Assembly: GCF_003605405.2 (NCBI RefSeq)
Contig: NZ_QYTW02000017.1
Location: forward strand, 44,416 to 108,415
DNA length: 64,000 nt
Source: Siminovitchia terrae
Lineage (GTDB): Bacteria > Bacillota > Bacilli > Bacillales > Bacillaceae_C
Direction: 5' to 3'
In this document: piece by piece, positions 34,226-43,863 of the stretch
Position numbering within the stretch: position 1 is the first letter of the stretch
Layout: each line of letters begins with the position of its first letter
Translations under genes and position numbers: made by a program
Notes under the pieces: generated by a model
Databases searched by the model: none
Seen by the model: only the letters and a program-made list of their open reading frames with translations
What the model was told of the DNA's origin: nothing

Positions 34226-35998
34226 TTATGCCAGCTTGGATGTGGTCTCCATCGTTAATGGATAAAACGAGGATTTACCGTTGTTGGAAGGGTCAAAATA
34301 GACAAGACCGTACGAATCCTGCGGAATCATTTTTTCGGACTCTATATAGTCGCCAAGTAAAAACGGAAATTTTTCAATAACAGTATGCTTGTAAAGGTCT
34401 CGTTCGGTCAATCCGAGTTCAGAAAACGCTTGGCCAGCCAGGCCGCTGTTTTCATTAATAGCGGAATAAAGACCGGATCGCTCTTCTCTGCTTAGAGATG
34501 AAGAATGGTCCCACCAGGCTTTCCTCGGCTTATAACGATGGTTTAGCAAATAATCGTACTTCATTAAACCCTCAGCCAAATTGCTATTCTGAATTTCTTT
34601 TTTATGCAAAAACTGAATCAATCTATTATAGAGATCTTCGAGCTGGTGCCCGATTCTAGACCATCCTTGTTCGTCCCAGTATGAACCGAAGCTTTGGAAG
34701 AAATCAAACGGAGTGTCAAAGCAAGAGGACGTGATATAGTCAACTGCATGATCCATTCTATGGTCGTTCCAGTATTTTTCCAAAACATCTTCCACCTGTT
34801 TGATTTTCAAGACGTCTTCAAAACTAAGCATATTATTTTGCAAAATTTCATAAGGAGAATGGTCCATGTAGACATAGCCGAACTGTTTTGCGGAAATTCT
34901 CAATCCTGTACCACGCAGCATTTTTAAAAATCCAAGCTGCAATTCCTCCGGCCTTAAGGCAAAAACATCATTAAATGTTTTTCGGAAGGAATTGTAATCC
35001 TCCTCTGGAAGTCCGGCGATCAAATCGAGATGCTGAAGGATTTTTCCTCCTTCTTTGACCATCATGACTGTTCTGGTTAGCTTTTCAAAATTTTGCCGTC
35101 TTTTGACCAGCTCATTTGTTAGGTCATTTGTGGATTGTACACCGATTTCGAAACGGAATAACCCCGGAGGTGCATTTTTATTTAAAAAGTCGATGACCTC
35201 AGGACGCATGATGTCACCTGTAATTTCGAATTGGAATACTGTGCCCGGTACATGTTCATCGATTAGGAATTGAAACATCTCAAGGGCATAGCTTCGGCTT
35301 ATATTGAATGTGCGGTCTACAAATTTTATTGTTTTTGCTCCGTTTGCCATCAAATATCTGATGTCGTCTTTTATCTTGTCCCTATTGAAATACCTTACGC
35401 CAACTTCAATGGAGGAAAGGCAAAATTGGCAGCTAAAAGGACATCCTCTGCTCGTTTCTATATAGGTGACACGTTTGGACAGGTGTTCCCTGTCTTCTGG
35501 AAAACGGAAAGGGGAGGGGAGTTCCCGAAGATCAACTTTGTCCCTTATGGGATTAATGACTGGTTTTCCGTCCTTCATATAACCAATCCCTTTGATATCG
35601 TCGGCATTTGACCCGTTTTTAAGAGCAGCAAGGAGTACCTTGAACGTTTCTTCACCTTCCCCGATGACGATAAAGTCAATTTCTGTTAAGCGTTGCAGCC
35701 AATATACAACATCATAGGAAACCTCCGGGCCACCTAGCACAATTTTGACATTGGGCATAATTTTGCGCATGATTTGGATTACTTTGACTGTTTGTTCTAT
35801 ATTCCATATATAGCAACTAAATCCGACCACATCCGGTTTTTTGGCAAATAGGTCCGTCACTATGTTCAAGACGGGATCATTGATCGTGTACTCCGCTATT
35901 TCAATATCATACTCCGGGGCGGCATACGCTTTTAAATAGCGTATAGCCAAATTGGTATGGATAAACTTCGCATTAAGTGTACTTGCGATTACTTTCAT
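34226..35998 (-). CDS. B12-binding-domain radical SAM protein (DUF4080 type)
   Basis: This 590-residue protein has an N-terminal cobalamin-binding-like domain (residues about 1-140, with GFSCYIWNIEQT and VLGGPEVSYD), a radical SAM domain with the [4Fe-4S] motif CPFSCQFC (Cys186, 190, 193), and a C-terminal region matching DUF4080. Such proteins are thought to use S-adenosylmethionine, and perhaps cobalamin, in methyl transfer or other radical chemistry; the substrate of this Bacillus group is unknown. It is a single gene facing ddh. The ATG at 35998 has only a weak ribosome-binding site (GGAG). Confidence 0.88.
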   Translation of the reverse strand: MKVIASTLNAKFIHTNLAIRYLKAYAAPEYDIEIAEYTINDPVLNIVTDLFAKKPDVVGFSCYIWNIEQTVKVIQIMRKIMPNVKIVLGGPEVSYDVVYWLQRLTEIDFIVIGEGEETFKVLLAALKNGSNADDIKGIGYMKDGKPVINPIRDKVDLRELPSPFRFPEDREHLSKRVTYIETSRGCPFSCQFCLSSIEVGVRYFNRDKIKDDIRYLMANGAKTIKFVDRTFNISRSYALEMFQFLIDEHVPGTVFQFEITGDIMRPEVIDFLNKNAPPGLFRFEIGVQSTNDLTNELVKRRQNFEKLTRTVMMVKEGGKILQHLDLIAGLPEEDYNSFRKTFNDVFALRPEELQLGFLKMLRGTGLRISAKQFGYVYMDHSPYEILQNNMLSFEDVLKIKQVEDVLEKYWNDHRMDHAVDYITSSCFDTPFDFFQSFGSYWDEQGWSRIGHQLEDLYNRLIQFLHKKEIQNSNLAEGLMKYDYLLNHRYKPRKAWWDHSSSLSREERSGLYSAINENSGLAGQAFSELGLTERDLYKHTVIEKFPFLLGDYIESEKMIPQDSYGLVYFDPSNNGKSSFYPLTMETTSKLA

Positions 35999-35999
35999 T

Positions 36000-36282
36000 T
36001 CGTTGTCGCAGCTCCTTTATCTCCGTTAAAGAAAATATAAAATAAAATTTTTATTCGAATGATTGTGTGACATGTCTAGCTCCAGGGGCCTTTGCGCTTT
36101 TCCTATCACTACTTCATCTATTTTATCGAAGAAAAAAGAAAACCACAATTCGATTTGAACCTCTCGCCACTTAACAACCTTATGGTCTGTTTGAAGTGGG
36201 AGTCTTCTGTCGGAAAATGATAAAAAGAAGCAGGAACTTTTCGAAATATGGCGAATATGGGAAAAGGATACGGTAAACTTAA
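36000..36282. other. Gap between the radical SAM and acyltransferase genes
   Basis: This segment contains a short remnant of the composite intergenic repeat (TGTCTAGCTCCAGGGGCC then TTTGCGCTTTTC, about 36072-36103). No gene or RNA was recognised. A 101-codon frame on the minus strand here looks like chance. Confidence 0.45.
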
Positions 36283-36310
36283 ATAAAAAAAGAGCGGGCC
36301 AAGCGCTCTT
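36283..36310 (-). terminator. Terminator of the acyltransferase gene
   Basis: Read on the minus strand, AGAGCG and CGCTCT form a stem followed by a run of T residues. The stem begins at the stop codon. Confidence 0.75.
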
Positions 36311-37334
36311 ATCCGGGTGAACTGTATTCATTTCGCAGCCGATGTGCAGCCTGTTTAAGCTTCGACCATTTCAATTCTATAATTGGCTGAGTCAGGCTCG
36401 TTATAAATTTACTGGAAAGGAGAGCAGTCAATATAAGACTAATGACCAATAATAAAGGTATCGCCTGCACTTGATCTACGTAATCCTCTAGATCACTTCC
36501 CCTAAATGTACGTACAATGAATCCGTGCAGCAAATAGACGTACAGCGTATTTCTTCCCCAGCTTGTAAAAAAGAATTGCCGACGCGGAACAAATGCAAAA
36601 AAACAGGCAGTCATTACAAACTGAACCATGTATATTCCTGCTCGCTGAAACATTCCCAAAACCTCTTCGCTTTTAAACTCACTGTATGCTTTTGAACCAA
36701 AGAACCATTTTTCATTCAAGTCAGGAAAACTTAGGATTCCGATGGCTATGATAAGCATAACAAGGAGCGCTGCTAATTTTGCCTTAGGTTGAACAAGTGC
36801 TCTGAAATCTTTTTTGCTTAAAAAATAGCCTGCTAAGAAAAATGGAAAGAGGACAATGGTCCTCGACAAGCTGAAGTAAGTTGAAATCCAGTCGAAGTAG
36901 CCTGCTACAAGACCGGCGAATAGAACGATGACCAAAGCAATCTTAGGTTTCATATGGCTAAATGCCAACAGCATGATATTCCAGCAAAAAAGACTGATTA
37001 AAAACCATAGAGACCAATGCGGTTCGAAAAATTCAAGTTTAAAGGTATCCTTGCTGTGTAAAAAATAGTAAAATACGGCATAGGCAATTTGGAATAAAAT
37101 ATAGGGCAGGATCAGCTTTTTTGTGATTTTGCCAATATAGCCTTTTTCATAAATGCCTTTAGCGAAGAAACCTGAAATCAGAATAAAGGCTGGCATATGA
37201 AAGGTATATATGAACTTATACAAAAAGGAAATGAACGTACTTGTTTCAATATAGGATTGAAGGAAGTGCCCGAATACTACTAGAAAAATCAACAGGATTT
37301 TAGCATTATCAAAATAATAATCTCTTTGTCTCAT
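36309..37334 (-). CDS. Acyltransferase family 3 membrane protein
   Basis: This 341-residue protein has about ten predicted helices and the acyltransferase-3 pattern: RDYYFDNAKILLIFLVVFGHF with the catalytic-type His near residue 22, then YTFHMPAFILISGFFAKG. It resembles B. subtilis YfiQ/YkrP. Such enzymes O-acetylate or otherwise acylate cell-surface sugars or glycolipids across the membrane. No polysaccharide genes are nearby, so the acceptor is unknown. The ATG at 37334 has no strong ribosome-binding site. Confidence 0.88.
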   Translation of the reverse strand: MRQRDYYFDNAKILLIFLVVFGHFLQSYIETSTFISFLYKFIYTFHMPAFILISGFFAKGIYEKGYIGKITKKLILPYILFQIAYAVFYYFLHSKDTFKLEFFEPHWSLWFLISLFCWNIMLLAFSHMKPKIALVIVLFAGLVAGYFDWISTYFSLSRTIVLFPFFLAGYFLSKKDFRALVQPKAKLAALLVMLIIAIGILSFPDLNEKWFFGSKAYSEFKSEEVLGMFQRAGIYMVQFVMTACFFAFVPRRQFFFTSWGRNTLYVYLLHGFIVRTFRGSDLEDYVDQVQAIPLLLVISLILTALLSSKFITSLTQPIIELKWSKLKQAAHRLRNEYSSPG

Positions 37335-37455
37335 CAGATATCACCTGCATCTTAAGTTGGTCACAATGCTTTTTTCCCTCTATATGATTTGCTAAACATT
37401 ACGTTTATTTTACAAATGACAGAAAATAATGAAAGTAAATAAGGAGGCTAATACA

Positions 37456-37962
37456 ATGGGTAGGGAATCTGCTACAAAACGATTTTATTATACAGAAATA
37501 GACAGTTCAATAGGTAATCTGTTTCTAACTGCTGAAGATTTTGGAATGACAGGCATTTTTTTTAATAGAGAGGATATTCCTCAAACACTCAAAGAACATA
37601 TGGTGGAGGGAAAAAGACATCCAATCCTGCAAGAGGCAGTCGATCAATTAGTGGATTATTTCAATCATGGAAGGAGAGAATTTACTGTTCCTCTTTTGAT
37701 TGATGGAACAGATTTTCAGAAAGCTGTGTGGAATGCTCTATTAGAAATTCCTTTTGGAGAAACAAGGACATACGCTGACATTGCGACTTCCATACAAAAT
37801 AAAAAAGCAGTGAGAGCAGTAGGTCAAGCAAACCGAGCTAACCGTTTGCCCATATTGATCCCGTGTCATCGTGTAATTGGAAAAAATAATAAATTAACGG
37901 GTTACGCGGGAAATCAAGTCGATAAAAAGGAGCTTCTGTTAAAATTGGAAGGTGTTCTATGA
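37456..37962 (+). CDS. ogt: Methylated-DNA-protein-cysteine methyltransferase
   Basis: This 168-residue suicide DNA-repair protein removes methyl groups from O6-methylguanine. The acceptor Cys137 lies in IPCHRVIG, preceded by the helix-turn-helix RAVGQANRANRLPILIPC region and followed by KLTGYAGN. The N-terminal part is a Methyltransf_1N-like domain. ATG at 37456 has AAGGAGG nine bases upstream; the in-frame ATG at 37429 has none. It stands alone between the divergent acyltransferase gene and the Spo0E-like gene. Confidence 0.92.
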   Translation: MGRESATKRFYYTEIDSSIGNLFLTAEDFGMTGIFFNREDIPQTLKEHMVEGKRHPILQEAVDQLVDYFNHGRREFTVPLLIDGTDFQKAVWNALLEIPFGETRTYADIATSIQNKKAVRAVGQANRANRLPILIPCHRVIGKNNKLTGYAGNQVDKKELLLKLEGVL

Positions 37963-38087
37963 AGAATGGCATAAAATAAGGTTTTTTTGTCCGAATGGTG
38001 TCAATTGCTGGATATTTGTTTACATTGTTGGATAATTTTGAGACAATAGAAAAGTTGAAAAGAATTGATGGCGGAGGTAAGCGATAC

Positions 38088-38348
38088 ATGTGTTACAGCA
38101 GTAAGAATCAAAGCTCTTTTTTAGCAAAGATTCAGCAAAAGCGGGAAGAAATGTTCGTTCTAGGTGAAAAATACGGATTAGGTGCGGATGAAACGATTAC
38201 TTGCAGCCGTGAACTTGACCAACTTTTAAATGACTATTATCATATCTATCAATCAACATCCTCTGCTAAGACAACAAACCAAAGCCGTAAACAATCGTTT
38301 GTGATATTCTCAAAACCGTATCCTACAAGACGTGTACAAACATCATGA
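38088..38348 (+). CDS. Spo0E-family aspartyl-phosphate phosphatase
   Basis: This 86-residue protein has the Spo0E motif: a first helix (AKIQQKREEMFVLGEKYGL) and a second with SRELDQLLNDYYH, where the S-x-x-L-D-x-L-L pattern contacts Spo0A-P. These proteins remove phosphate from Spo0A and delay sporulation. The ATG at 38088 has GGAGG ten bases upstream; the longer frame to 37995 has no ribosome-binding site. The C-terminal 35 residues are basic and rich in Ser/Thr. Confidence 0.85.
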   Translation: MCYSSKNQSSFLAKIQQKREEMFVLGEKYGLGADETITCSRELDQLLNDYYHIYQSTSSAKTTNQSRKQSFVIFSKPYPTRRVQTS

Positions 38349-38558
38349 AAATAGAATAAAGACAAAAGCGTAAACGCCTGATCATCGACGTATAGACTGA
38401 GTTGAAATGATAAAAACCTCTGATAAGCATAAGACGATTCCTGAAGAGCTGCACCTCAGCCGCCACAGTGAATTTGCTGCTGATCTCGAAGGGATAGGCG
38501 TTGCAGCAAGACGTAGCATAACATAATGCAATAGGCATTATATAGTTTTATCAATAAA

Positions 38559-38592
38559 GAAAAAAGAGACTGCCATTAGGCAATCTCTTTTT
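38559..38592 (-). terminator. Terminator overlapping the clpE stop codon
   Basis: AAAGAGA-c-TGCC and GGCA-a-TCTCTTT form a stem with one mismatch; the minus-strand reading ends in a T-run. The clpE stop codon lies in the stem. Confidence 0.75.
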
Positions 38593-40720
38593 CTTTTACA
38601 ACGATTTTATCGTTTTCCAAAACCGCTTGAAGCTGTTTAGCATTTTCATTATCTAAGATAAAATCTGCGATTTGGTCCTCAAGCTGTTCTTGGATTGCAC
38701 GGCGCAGTGGGCGGGCGCCAAACTGAGGATGATATCCAAGGTCAGTCAATTTTTCTTTTACCTTATCCGTAACTTCAACAGACAAACCTTGTTCAGACAG
38801 ATTATCAGACATTTCCTGAAGGAGTAGGCTAACAATCTTTAACAGGTGTATTTTCTCCAACTTGCGGAACTCTACAATTCCATCGAAACGGTTGAGGAAT
38901 TCCGGTTTAAAGAATGATCCAAGTGAATCTAGGATGCTTGTTTCTTTTAATGCATCGCTTTTATCAAATCCAACCTGGATTTCTTTTATACCTGTTCCGG
39001 CGTTACTTGTCATAATGATGACAGTATCCTTAAAGCTTACGGTCCTGCCTTGGCTGTCAGTCAGCCGGCCGTCTTCTAAAATTTGAAGGAACATGTGCTG
39101 TACGTCAGGATGTGCTTTTTCAATTTCGTCAAGCAAGATGATGCTGTATGGATTGCGGCGTACTCTTTCAGTTAGTTGCCCGGCTTCCTCATGTCCTACA
39201 TATCCTGGAGGAGATCCGATTAATTTGGACACACTGTGTTTTTCCATATATTCACTCATATCTAGGCGGATATAAGCATCTTTTGTTCCAAAAAGTTCTT
39301 CTGCCAAAACTTTTGTCAGTTCTGTTTTACCTACCCCTGTCGGTCCCACGAAAAGGAATGATCCAATAGGGCGATTTTTTGCTTTTAAACCAGCGCGGCT
39401 GCGGCGGATGGCTTTTGCTACTTTTTGAACGGCTTCTTCTTGGCCGATTACTTTGGAAGAAAGATTGTCCACAAGATTTTTCATTTTCTTTTGCTCATCT
39501 GATTCCAGTTTTCCGACTGGAATTCCTGTTTTGGTAGCAATGATGTCTTGGATATGGATAACATCTACTATCATACGTGGAGCAGATGAGTCTTTATTCA
39601 GAATTTTCTCCAATTCCACTTCTTCATCCCGAAGTTTGGCGGCAGTTTCATAATCTTCTCTGGCTAGGACAGCTTGTTTTTCTTTTTCCAATTCAGCATA
39701 ACGCTGTTGGGCCTCTTCTTTATTTGGTTCTTTGATCATCAAGTTCAATTTTGAACCGGCTTCGTCCATCAAGTCAATGGCTTTGTCCGGCAAGAAGCGA
39801 TCTTGGATGTAGCGGCTTGATAATTCGACACATGCCTTGATGGCATCGTCTGTGTATGTCACTTCGTGGAAGCTTTCATATTTGTCTTTTAAGCCGTTTA
39901 AAATCTCCAATGCTTTTTCCTTACTTGGTTCTCCAACTTGCACCGGTTGGAACCGTCTTTCCAATGCTGCGTCTTTTTCAATTTGACGGTACTCTTTTAA
40001 AGTAGTGGCACCGATGACCTGTAATTCGCCTCTTGCCAATGACGGTTTCAAAATGTTACCGGCATCCATAGAGCCTTCAGCTGATCCGGCACCAACAAGC
40101 AAATGAATCTCATCGATGAAAAGCAAGATGTTTTTGCGCTTTTGTAGTTCAGTAATCAGTTGCTTCATGCGTTCCTCAAATTGTCCTCTGATGCCTGTAT
40201 TAGCAACAAGAGAAGCAACATCTAGCAAATAAACTTCTTTATTCTTTAATTTGGTAGGTACATTGCCTTTGATAATTTTTAAGGCAAGTCCTTCTGCGAT
40301 TGCAGTTTTACCAACTCCTGGCTCACCAATTAAAACAGGATTGTTTTTATTCCTGCGATTCAATATCTCGATAACGCGGTTGATTTCTTCATCACGTCCA
40401 ATGACAGGGTCGATCAATCCTGCTTTGGCTGCATTATTCAAGTTGCGGCCGAACTGATCTAAGAAACCTCCACCCTGTCCTCCAGCGGATTTTTCCTGTA
40501 CATCTCCATTTATATTTGGATGAAATGTATTTTCATCTGCACCTGGGAAACCTTTGAAGAATTGATCAAATCCTCCGAAAGGGGATCCTCCCAAAGCACC
40601 TAGTGTTTGCTTTTCACTGGCATAGCAGGTGGAGCATAATGCCAAGGTTTGTTTTTGTCCGTTGATATTGACGTGGAGATGAATGTTAGCATTTCTTTGA
40701 TTACATTTGCTGCATAGCAT
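38576..40720 (-). CDS. clpE: ATP-dependent Clp protease ATPase subunit ClpE
   Basis: This protein of about 714 residues is a Clp/Hsp100 unfoldase that feeds substrates to ClpP during heat and disulfide stress. It has an N-terminal treble-clef zinc finger (CSKC ... CSTC), then AAA+ module 1 with GEPGVGKT and [12 protein letters not shown], a UVR-type coiled linker ([21 protein letters not shown]), and AAA+ module 2 with GPTGVGKT and [12 protein letters not shown]. The zinc finger and the short N terminus distinguish ClpE from ClpC. ATG at 40720 is preferred: GGAGG is ten bases away, whereas the ATG at 40726 is only four. Three or four CtsR boxes overlap its promoter. Confidence 0.94.
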   Translation of the reverse strand: MLCSKCNQRNANIHLHVNINGQKQTLALCSTCYASEKQTLGALGGSPFGGFDQFFKGFPGADENTFHPNINGDVQEKSAGGQGGGFLDQFGRNLNNAAKAGLIDPVIGRDEEINRVIEILNRRNKNNPVLIGEPGVGKTAIAEGLALKIIKGNVPTKLKNKEVYLLDVASLVANTGIRGQFEERMKQLITELQKRKNILLFIDEIHLLVGAGSAEGSMDAGNILKPSLARGELQVIGATTLKEYRQIEKDAALERRFQPVQVGEPSKEKALEILNGLKDKYESFHEVTYTDDAIKACVELSSRYIQDRFLPDKAIDLMDEAGSKLNLMIKEPNKEEAQQRYAELEKEKQAVLAREDYETAAKLRDEEVELEKILNKDSSAPRMIVDVIHIQDIIATKTGIPVGKLESDEQKKMKNLVDNLSSKVIGQEEAVQKVAKAIRRSRAGLKAKNRPIGSFLFVGPTGVGKTELTKVLAEELFGTKDAYIRLDMSEYMEKHSVSKLIGSPPGYVGHEEAGQLTERVRRNPYSIILLDEIEKAHPDVQHMFLQILEDGRLTDSQGRTVSFKDTVIIMTSNAGTGIKEIQVGFDKSDALKETSILDSLGSFFKPEFLNRFDGIVEFRKLEKIHLLKIVSLLLQEMSDNLSEQGLSVEVTDKVKEKLTDLGYHPQFGARPLRRAIQEQLEDQIADFILDNENAKQLQAVLENDKIVVKEKEIA

Positions 40721-40744
40721 ATGCATCTAACCTCCATTTTCAGA

Positions 40745-40761
40745 TTTGATCAATTTTGACC
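40745..40761 (-). promoter_or_regulatory. CtsR box in the clpE leader
   Basis: On the minus strand GGTCAAA-ATT-GATCAAA matches the tandem heptad CtsR operator with one mismatch. It lies between the promoter and the start codon. Confidence 0.75.
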
Positions 40762-40790
40762 AATCAGTTATTAAAAAAACAGGTCTGTTG

Positions 40791-40807
40791 TTTGACCAAC
40801 TTTGACC
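40791..40807 (-). promoter_or_regulatory. Perfect CtsR box downstream of the clpE promoter
   Basis: On the minus strand GGTCAAA-GTT-GGTCAAA is an exact match to the CtsR consensus (two GGTCAAA heptads, 3-bp spacer), about 10 bp downstream of the -10 element, where it would block initiation. Confidence 0.92.
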
Positions 40808-40817
40808 TTGTGATCTC

Positions 40818-40846
40818 ATTATACCCTGACCTTTTTTGACTTTCAA
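40818..40846 (-). promoter_or_regulatory. clpE sigma-A promoter overlapped by further CtsR heptads
   Basis: On the minus strand TTGAAA (40846-40841) and a perfect TATAAT (40823-40818) are 17 bp apart. Between them, AGTCAAA-AAA-GGTCAGG (40841-40825) is a third, imperfect CtsR site, and GATCAAA at 40857-40851 may be half of a fourth. Confidence 0.88.
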
Positions 40847-40920
40847 CCCTTTTGATCAAAAAAATTATTTTTTGGAGGCCTGTCTCATATGGATAAGGTA
40901 GGGGAAAGGGGGGGCGCCTG

Positions 40921-41958
40921 TTGAAAAAATGGTCAGAGGCTTTCCAGGTCGCTTCAGTTTATGTGGGAACAATTGTAGGTGCAGGATTTGCAACCGGACG
41001 CGAGATTGTTGAGTTTTTTACTCGGTTCGGTTTTTATGGCACTGTAGCTATTATTCTGGCGGGTGTTCTGTTTATTGTATTGGGGTCAAAAATCATGCTT
41101 GTCGCAATAGATATTGAGGCAAAGTCTTTTGAGCAATTGAGTGAGTATTTATTTGGGCCTCACCTTGCAACAGTCATGAATATATTTTTAATGATCATGC
41201 TGACGGGTGTATGTGCTGTTATGCTGTCAGGCGCGGAGGCTTTATTTACAGAGCAGCTCAGATTCCCGCCAAGAACAGGTTTGGCCTTCACCATTGTTCT
41301 CACCCTTATTGTTATGGCGGCAGGGGTGAAGGGACTGTTTGCGGTTAATACATTTGTTGTACCTATGATGGTGATCTTCAATTTTCTTATCATGCTTATT
41401 GTGGTGAAAACAGGCAGCGGGGTTTTTTCAGCTCATGATATTCTGAATTGGAAATTAGGTGGGAAAGCGGCTCTGTCTGCTTTTTCATACGCAGCTTTCA
41501 ATCTGGCTTTGGCTCAAGCTGTTTTAGTCCCGATGGCTGCTGAAATAAAGGATCGTTCCGTTATAAAAAAAGGAGGGGTGATAGGCGGCCTGCTACTTAC
41601 TGCTATTCTATTATCCAGCCATATATCACTTGGAACCCTGGCAGATCCTGTACGATTTAACATTCCGATGGCAATGATTGTAAAGGGAACAGCAGGCACC
41701 CTCTATTTCTTATATCTTCTTATAATATATGGAGAGATTTTTACATCAGTCATCGGAAATTTGTACGGGTTGGAAAGGCAGATACGGGGTTATGTGGCTT
41801 TTCACAGCTTTTGGATCTATGCTTGCCTTTTAGCAGCTATTTATGTGATCAGTCTTGTGAATTATGGAACTTTACTGGAGCTTTTATATCCACTATTCGG
41901 CTATATCAGTATCGGTTTTTTATTGTTGCTGTTGATCAAACCGACTAAAACCCGGTAA
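40921..41958 (+). CDS. ykvI: YkvI-family membrane protein
   Basis: This 345-residue protein has about ten predicted helices and resembles B. subtilis YkvI. The N-terminal QVASVYVGTIVGAGFATGREIVEFF is like the unwound first helix of LeuT-fold transporters, so a cation-coupled transport role is likely but unproven. The start is TTG with AAGGGGGGG upstream; the gene diverges from clpE, and the two share the 200-bp control region. A CCCGGTAAG/CTTACCGGG hairpin follows the stop but lacks a T-run. Confidence 0.85.
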   Translation: MKKWSEAFQVASVYVGTIVGAGFATGREIVEFFTRFGFYGTVAIILAGVLFIVLGSKIMLVAIDIEAKSFEQLSEYLFGPHLATVMNIFLMIMLTGVCAVMLSGAEALFTEQLRFPPRTGLAFTIVLTLIVMAAGVKGLFAVNTFVVPMMVIFNFLIMLIVVKTGSGVFSAHDILNWKLGGKAALSAFSYAAFNLALAQAVLVPMAAEIKDRSVIKKGGVIGGLLLTAILLSSHISLGTLADPVRFNIPMAMIVKGTAGTLYFLYLLIIYGEIFTSVIGNLYGLERQIRGYVAFHSFWIYACLLAAIYVISLVNYGTLLELLYPLFGYISIGFLLLLLIKPTKTR

Positions 41959-42296
41959 GGCATACTTACCGGGCTGATGTTCCTTATTTGGTTGCGAATA
42001 ATCGTGTAATATGTCTAGCTCCAGCGACTAGTAAACTCCCCACTTCATTCCTCAAAAAGCTTCGCTTTTGCATGTGGCTTTCGAGGAGCAAATCCGAGGT
42101 TTATATAAAAGTCGACTAAGACAGGAAGACTAGGGCTAGCAAAGCAACAGAACGTCGTTTCTAGAATAAGCCGACGCGTACTGAAGACAAAGGATGCTTT
42201 CTTAAGTGGTTCGTAGCCTTGCGCCGATAAGCAGGACTTCCTTATTTTTCTTTCATTACAAAGTGCTTCAATTGATAAACGGGCTCTACATTGTGT
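41959..42296. repeat. Gap with a degenerate composite intergenic repeat
   Basis: The gap contains pieces of the composite repeat: TGTCTAGCTCCAGCGACTAG at about 42015, a decayed tract with GACAGGAAGACTAG and AACAGAACGTCG near 42120-42160, and GCCTTGCGCCGATAAGCAGG near 42217. No gene is supported. Confidence 0.55.
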
Positions 42297-42977
42297 TTAA
42301 TCTTCAATTGTTTCGGCCATTTTCAGGAAAGGGTCTTCTGCATCTTCTTTGGCAGGTGTGAAAATCGTCAGTTTCAACAGCCAATCTTTTTGTGGAATTA
42401 GGTAAGCACTGACTCTTTCATTTCCATTTTCGGCTGTAACGCCAGTTGCGTTTTTCAACCACTCATGTCCCTGTGGCTTCGTCTCTTTTATATCGGAACT
42501 CACAGACTCTAGCTGTGATTTGATGGTTTCGACTTCATCATTTAGGTTTGCATTAGTTGGAAGAAGCTCAATCCGCATAAATAAAGCATCCGCCTCTTTT
42601 AAGTAGAGTACATCTTTCTGTGGTTCCTCGCCAGTGAGCTCATAATCAGCCAGTACGTACAGGCTATAGTCCTGATTATCGCTCTTCTTTAAAAAAGCCG
42701 TTTCTTCTTCTGTCTTCCCGTTTTCTTGATAAGTGAGATTTTTTTCCAGCAGGCGGACTTTTTCTGGACCATCTTTCGTTTCTTCACCAGATTCATTTTC
42801 TGTCTGTTCCACTGTCTCGGTTTCCTCTTCGTCGTTTCCTTGTTTGTTGTTTCCTTCATCTACAGTTTCTGTTTTCTCTTTGTCATCCCCGGTCTTTTGC
42901 TCTTTTTTCGAAGTGCCACAGGCTCCAAGCAGGGCAGTAATCAAAAGGGAGATGAATAAAAGCTTCATTTTTTTCAT
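42297..42977 (-). CDS. Lipoprotein of unknown function
   Basis: This 226-residue protein begins with a basic, hydrophobic signal peptide (MKKMKLLFISLLITALLG) ending in the lipobox LGAC, so it should be lipid-anchored on the outer face of the membrane. Residues about 25-70 are a low-complexity acidic linker rich in Glu, Thr, Asn and Asp; the remainder is a globular domain with no recognised motif. ATG at 42977 is chosen because a signal peptide starts there and GGGGG lies upstream. It shares a strand with the CPBP protease gene 46 bp upstream and may be co-transcribed. Confidence 0.82.
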   Translation of the reverse strand: MKKMKLLFISLLITALLGACGTSKKEQKTGDDKEKTETVDEGNNKQGNDEEETETVEQTENESGEETKDGPEKVRLLEKNLTYQENGKTEEETAFLKKSDNQDYSLYVLADYELTGEEPQKDVLYLKEADALFMRIELLPTNANLNDEVETIKSQLESVSSDIKETKPQGHEWLKNATGVTAENGNERVSAYLIPQKDWLLKLTIFTPAKEDAEDPFLKMAETIED

Positions 42978-43022
42978 TTTTATGTAGCCCCCAATCATAG
43001 TTTTACCCATAGATTGATCATC

Positions 43023-43634
43023 CTAATATAAAGGGAGGACCATCAATAATAACAAATCAAATGTCAGATGTGAAAAAATGACCAGAGGAATACTCCGTTT
43101 CCAAATATAAAGGGTTCCCCAGACGAGTCCACTCACAAAAGCTGCCAAGATTAATATGGGATATCCCGAAAGAATAAAGCCAGCTCCATTGAGTAAGGCA
43201 GTGATAAAGACGGCTCCTGCTGGGTTTAGCAGTCTTGTCATTCTCTTGAGGACAAAACCTCTCCAAAAAATTTCTTCTCCAGGAACGATTATGAAAAGGA
43301 GAACAAGATAATGCCAAATGAATTCAAAAGAAAAATATTTGTATAACGAAGCAACCTGCTTTTCCAATGAGCCGGAGAGAATAGATAATATCCAGTCCCC
43401 CGCAAAAAAGAATATATAAAGAGCAATCCCTGACCAAAGTCCATGCTTGATATATTCTTTTGTTGAAGCTTCGTCATCAAGACTTTCATTTACAATCGTA
43501 TAGCTAATTAAAAACAAGAGCGTTGCTGTATATAGATACCAAAATACATCCTTTCTGTCGAATGTTACGTAAATGAGAAGAAAAGCAAAAAATAAGCCCC
43601 CGATTAATTTAAAGTCAATCCATTTTTTAAACAT
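43023..43634 (-). CDS. CPBP-family intramembrane metalloprotease
   Basis: This 203-residue protein has six to seven predicted helices. The Abi/CAAX protease motifs are present: GEEIFWRGFVLKRM (EExxxR) and SHLTFDLLL (H at the second metal-site region). Family members cleave prenylated proteins or, in bacteria, act in bacteriocin self-immunity or membrane-protein processing. It lies directly upstream of the lipoprotein gene, but no peptide or bacteriocin gene was seen nearby, so the substrate is unknown. Confidence 0.88.
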   Translation of the reverse strand: MFKKWIDFKLIGGLFFAFLLIYVTFDRKDVFWYLYTATLLFLISYTIVNESLDDEASTKEYIKHGLWSGIALYIFFFAGDWILSILSGSLEKQVASLYKYFSFEFIWHYLVLLFIIVPGEEIFWRGFVLKRMTRLLNPAGAVFITALLNGAGFILSGYPILILAAFVSGLVWGTLYIWKRSIPLVIFSHLTFDLLLLMVLPLY

Positions 43635-43781
43635 ACAAGTGGTTTGATTCCTTTCCTATTTCAATAACCATCATACAGAGATATGAATTCATTCTAACGG
43701 AAAAAAGAACAATCTGCCATTTATATTCTGACAAAGCTGTGGTTTTTCTGAGACAATATGAAGTGTGGTTGAGCCAAGCTA

Positions 43782-43812
43782 AAAAAGCAAGCACGTCTGC
43801 TTGCTTTTTAAT
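43782..43812. terminator. Bidirectional orphan terminator
   Basis: AAAAAGCAAGCA pairs perfectly with TGCTTGCTTTTT across a four-base loop. It lies 150 bp from the CPBP start and 510 bp from YkvS, so no obvious gene ends here; it could stop a short transcript or read-through from ykvS. Confidence 0.7.
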
Positions 43813-43863
43813 GTAAATTATAAAATGTGTATGTCGTGAACAATTTTTTCAATAAATGTTGCG

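Noticed and set aside
34051..34380. Plus-strand ORF of 109 codons
   Set aside because: It overlaps the 3' end of the radical SAM gene antisense; the minus-strand frameshifted small ORF explains its first part better.
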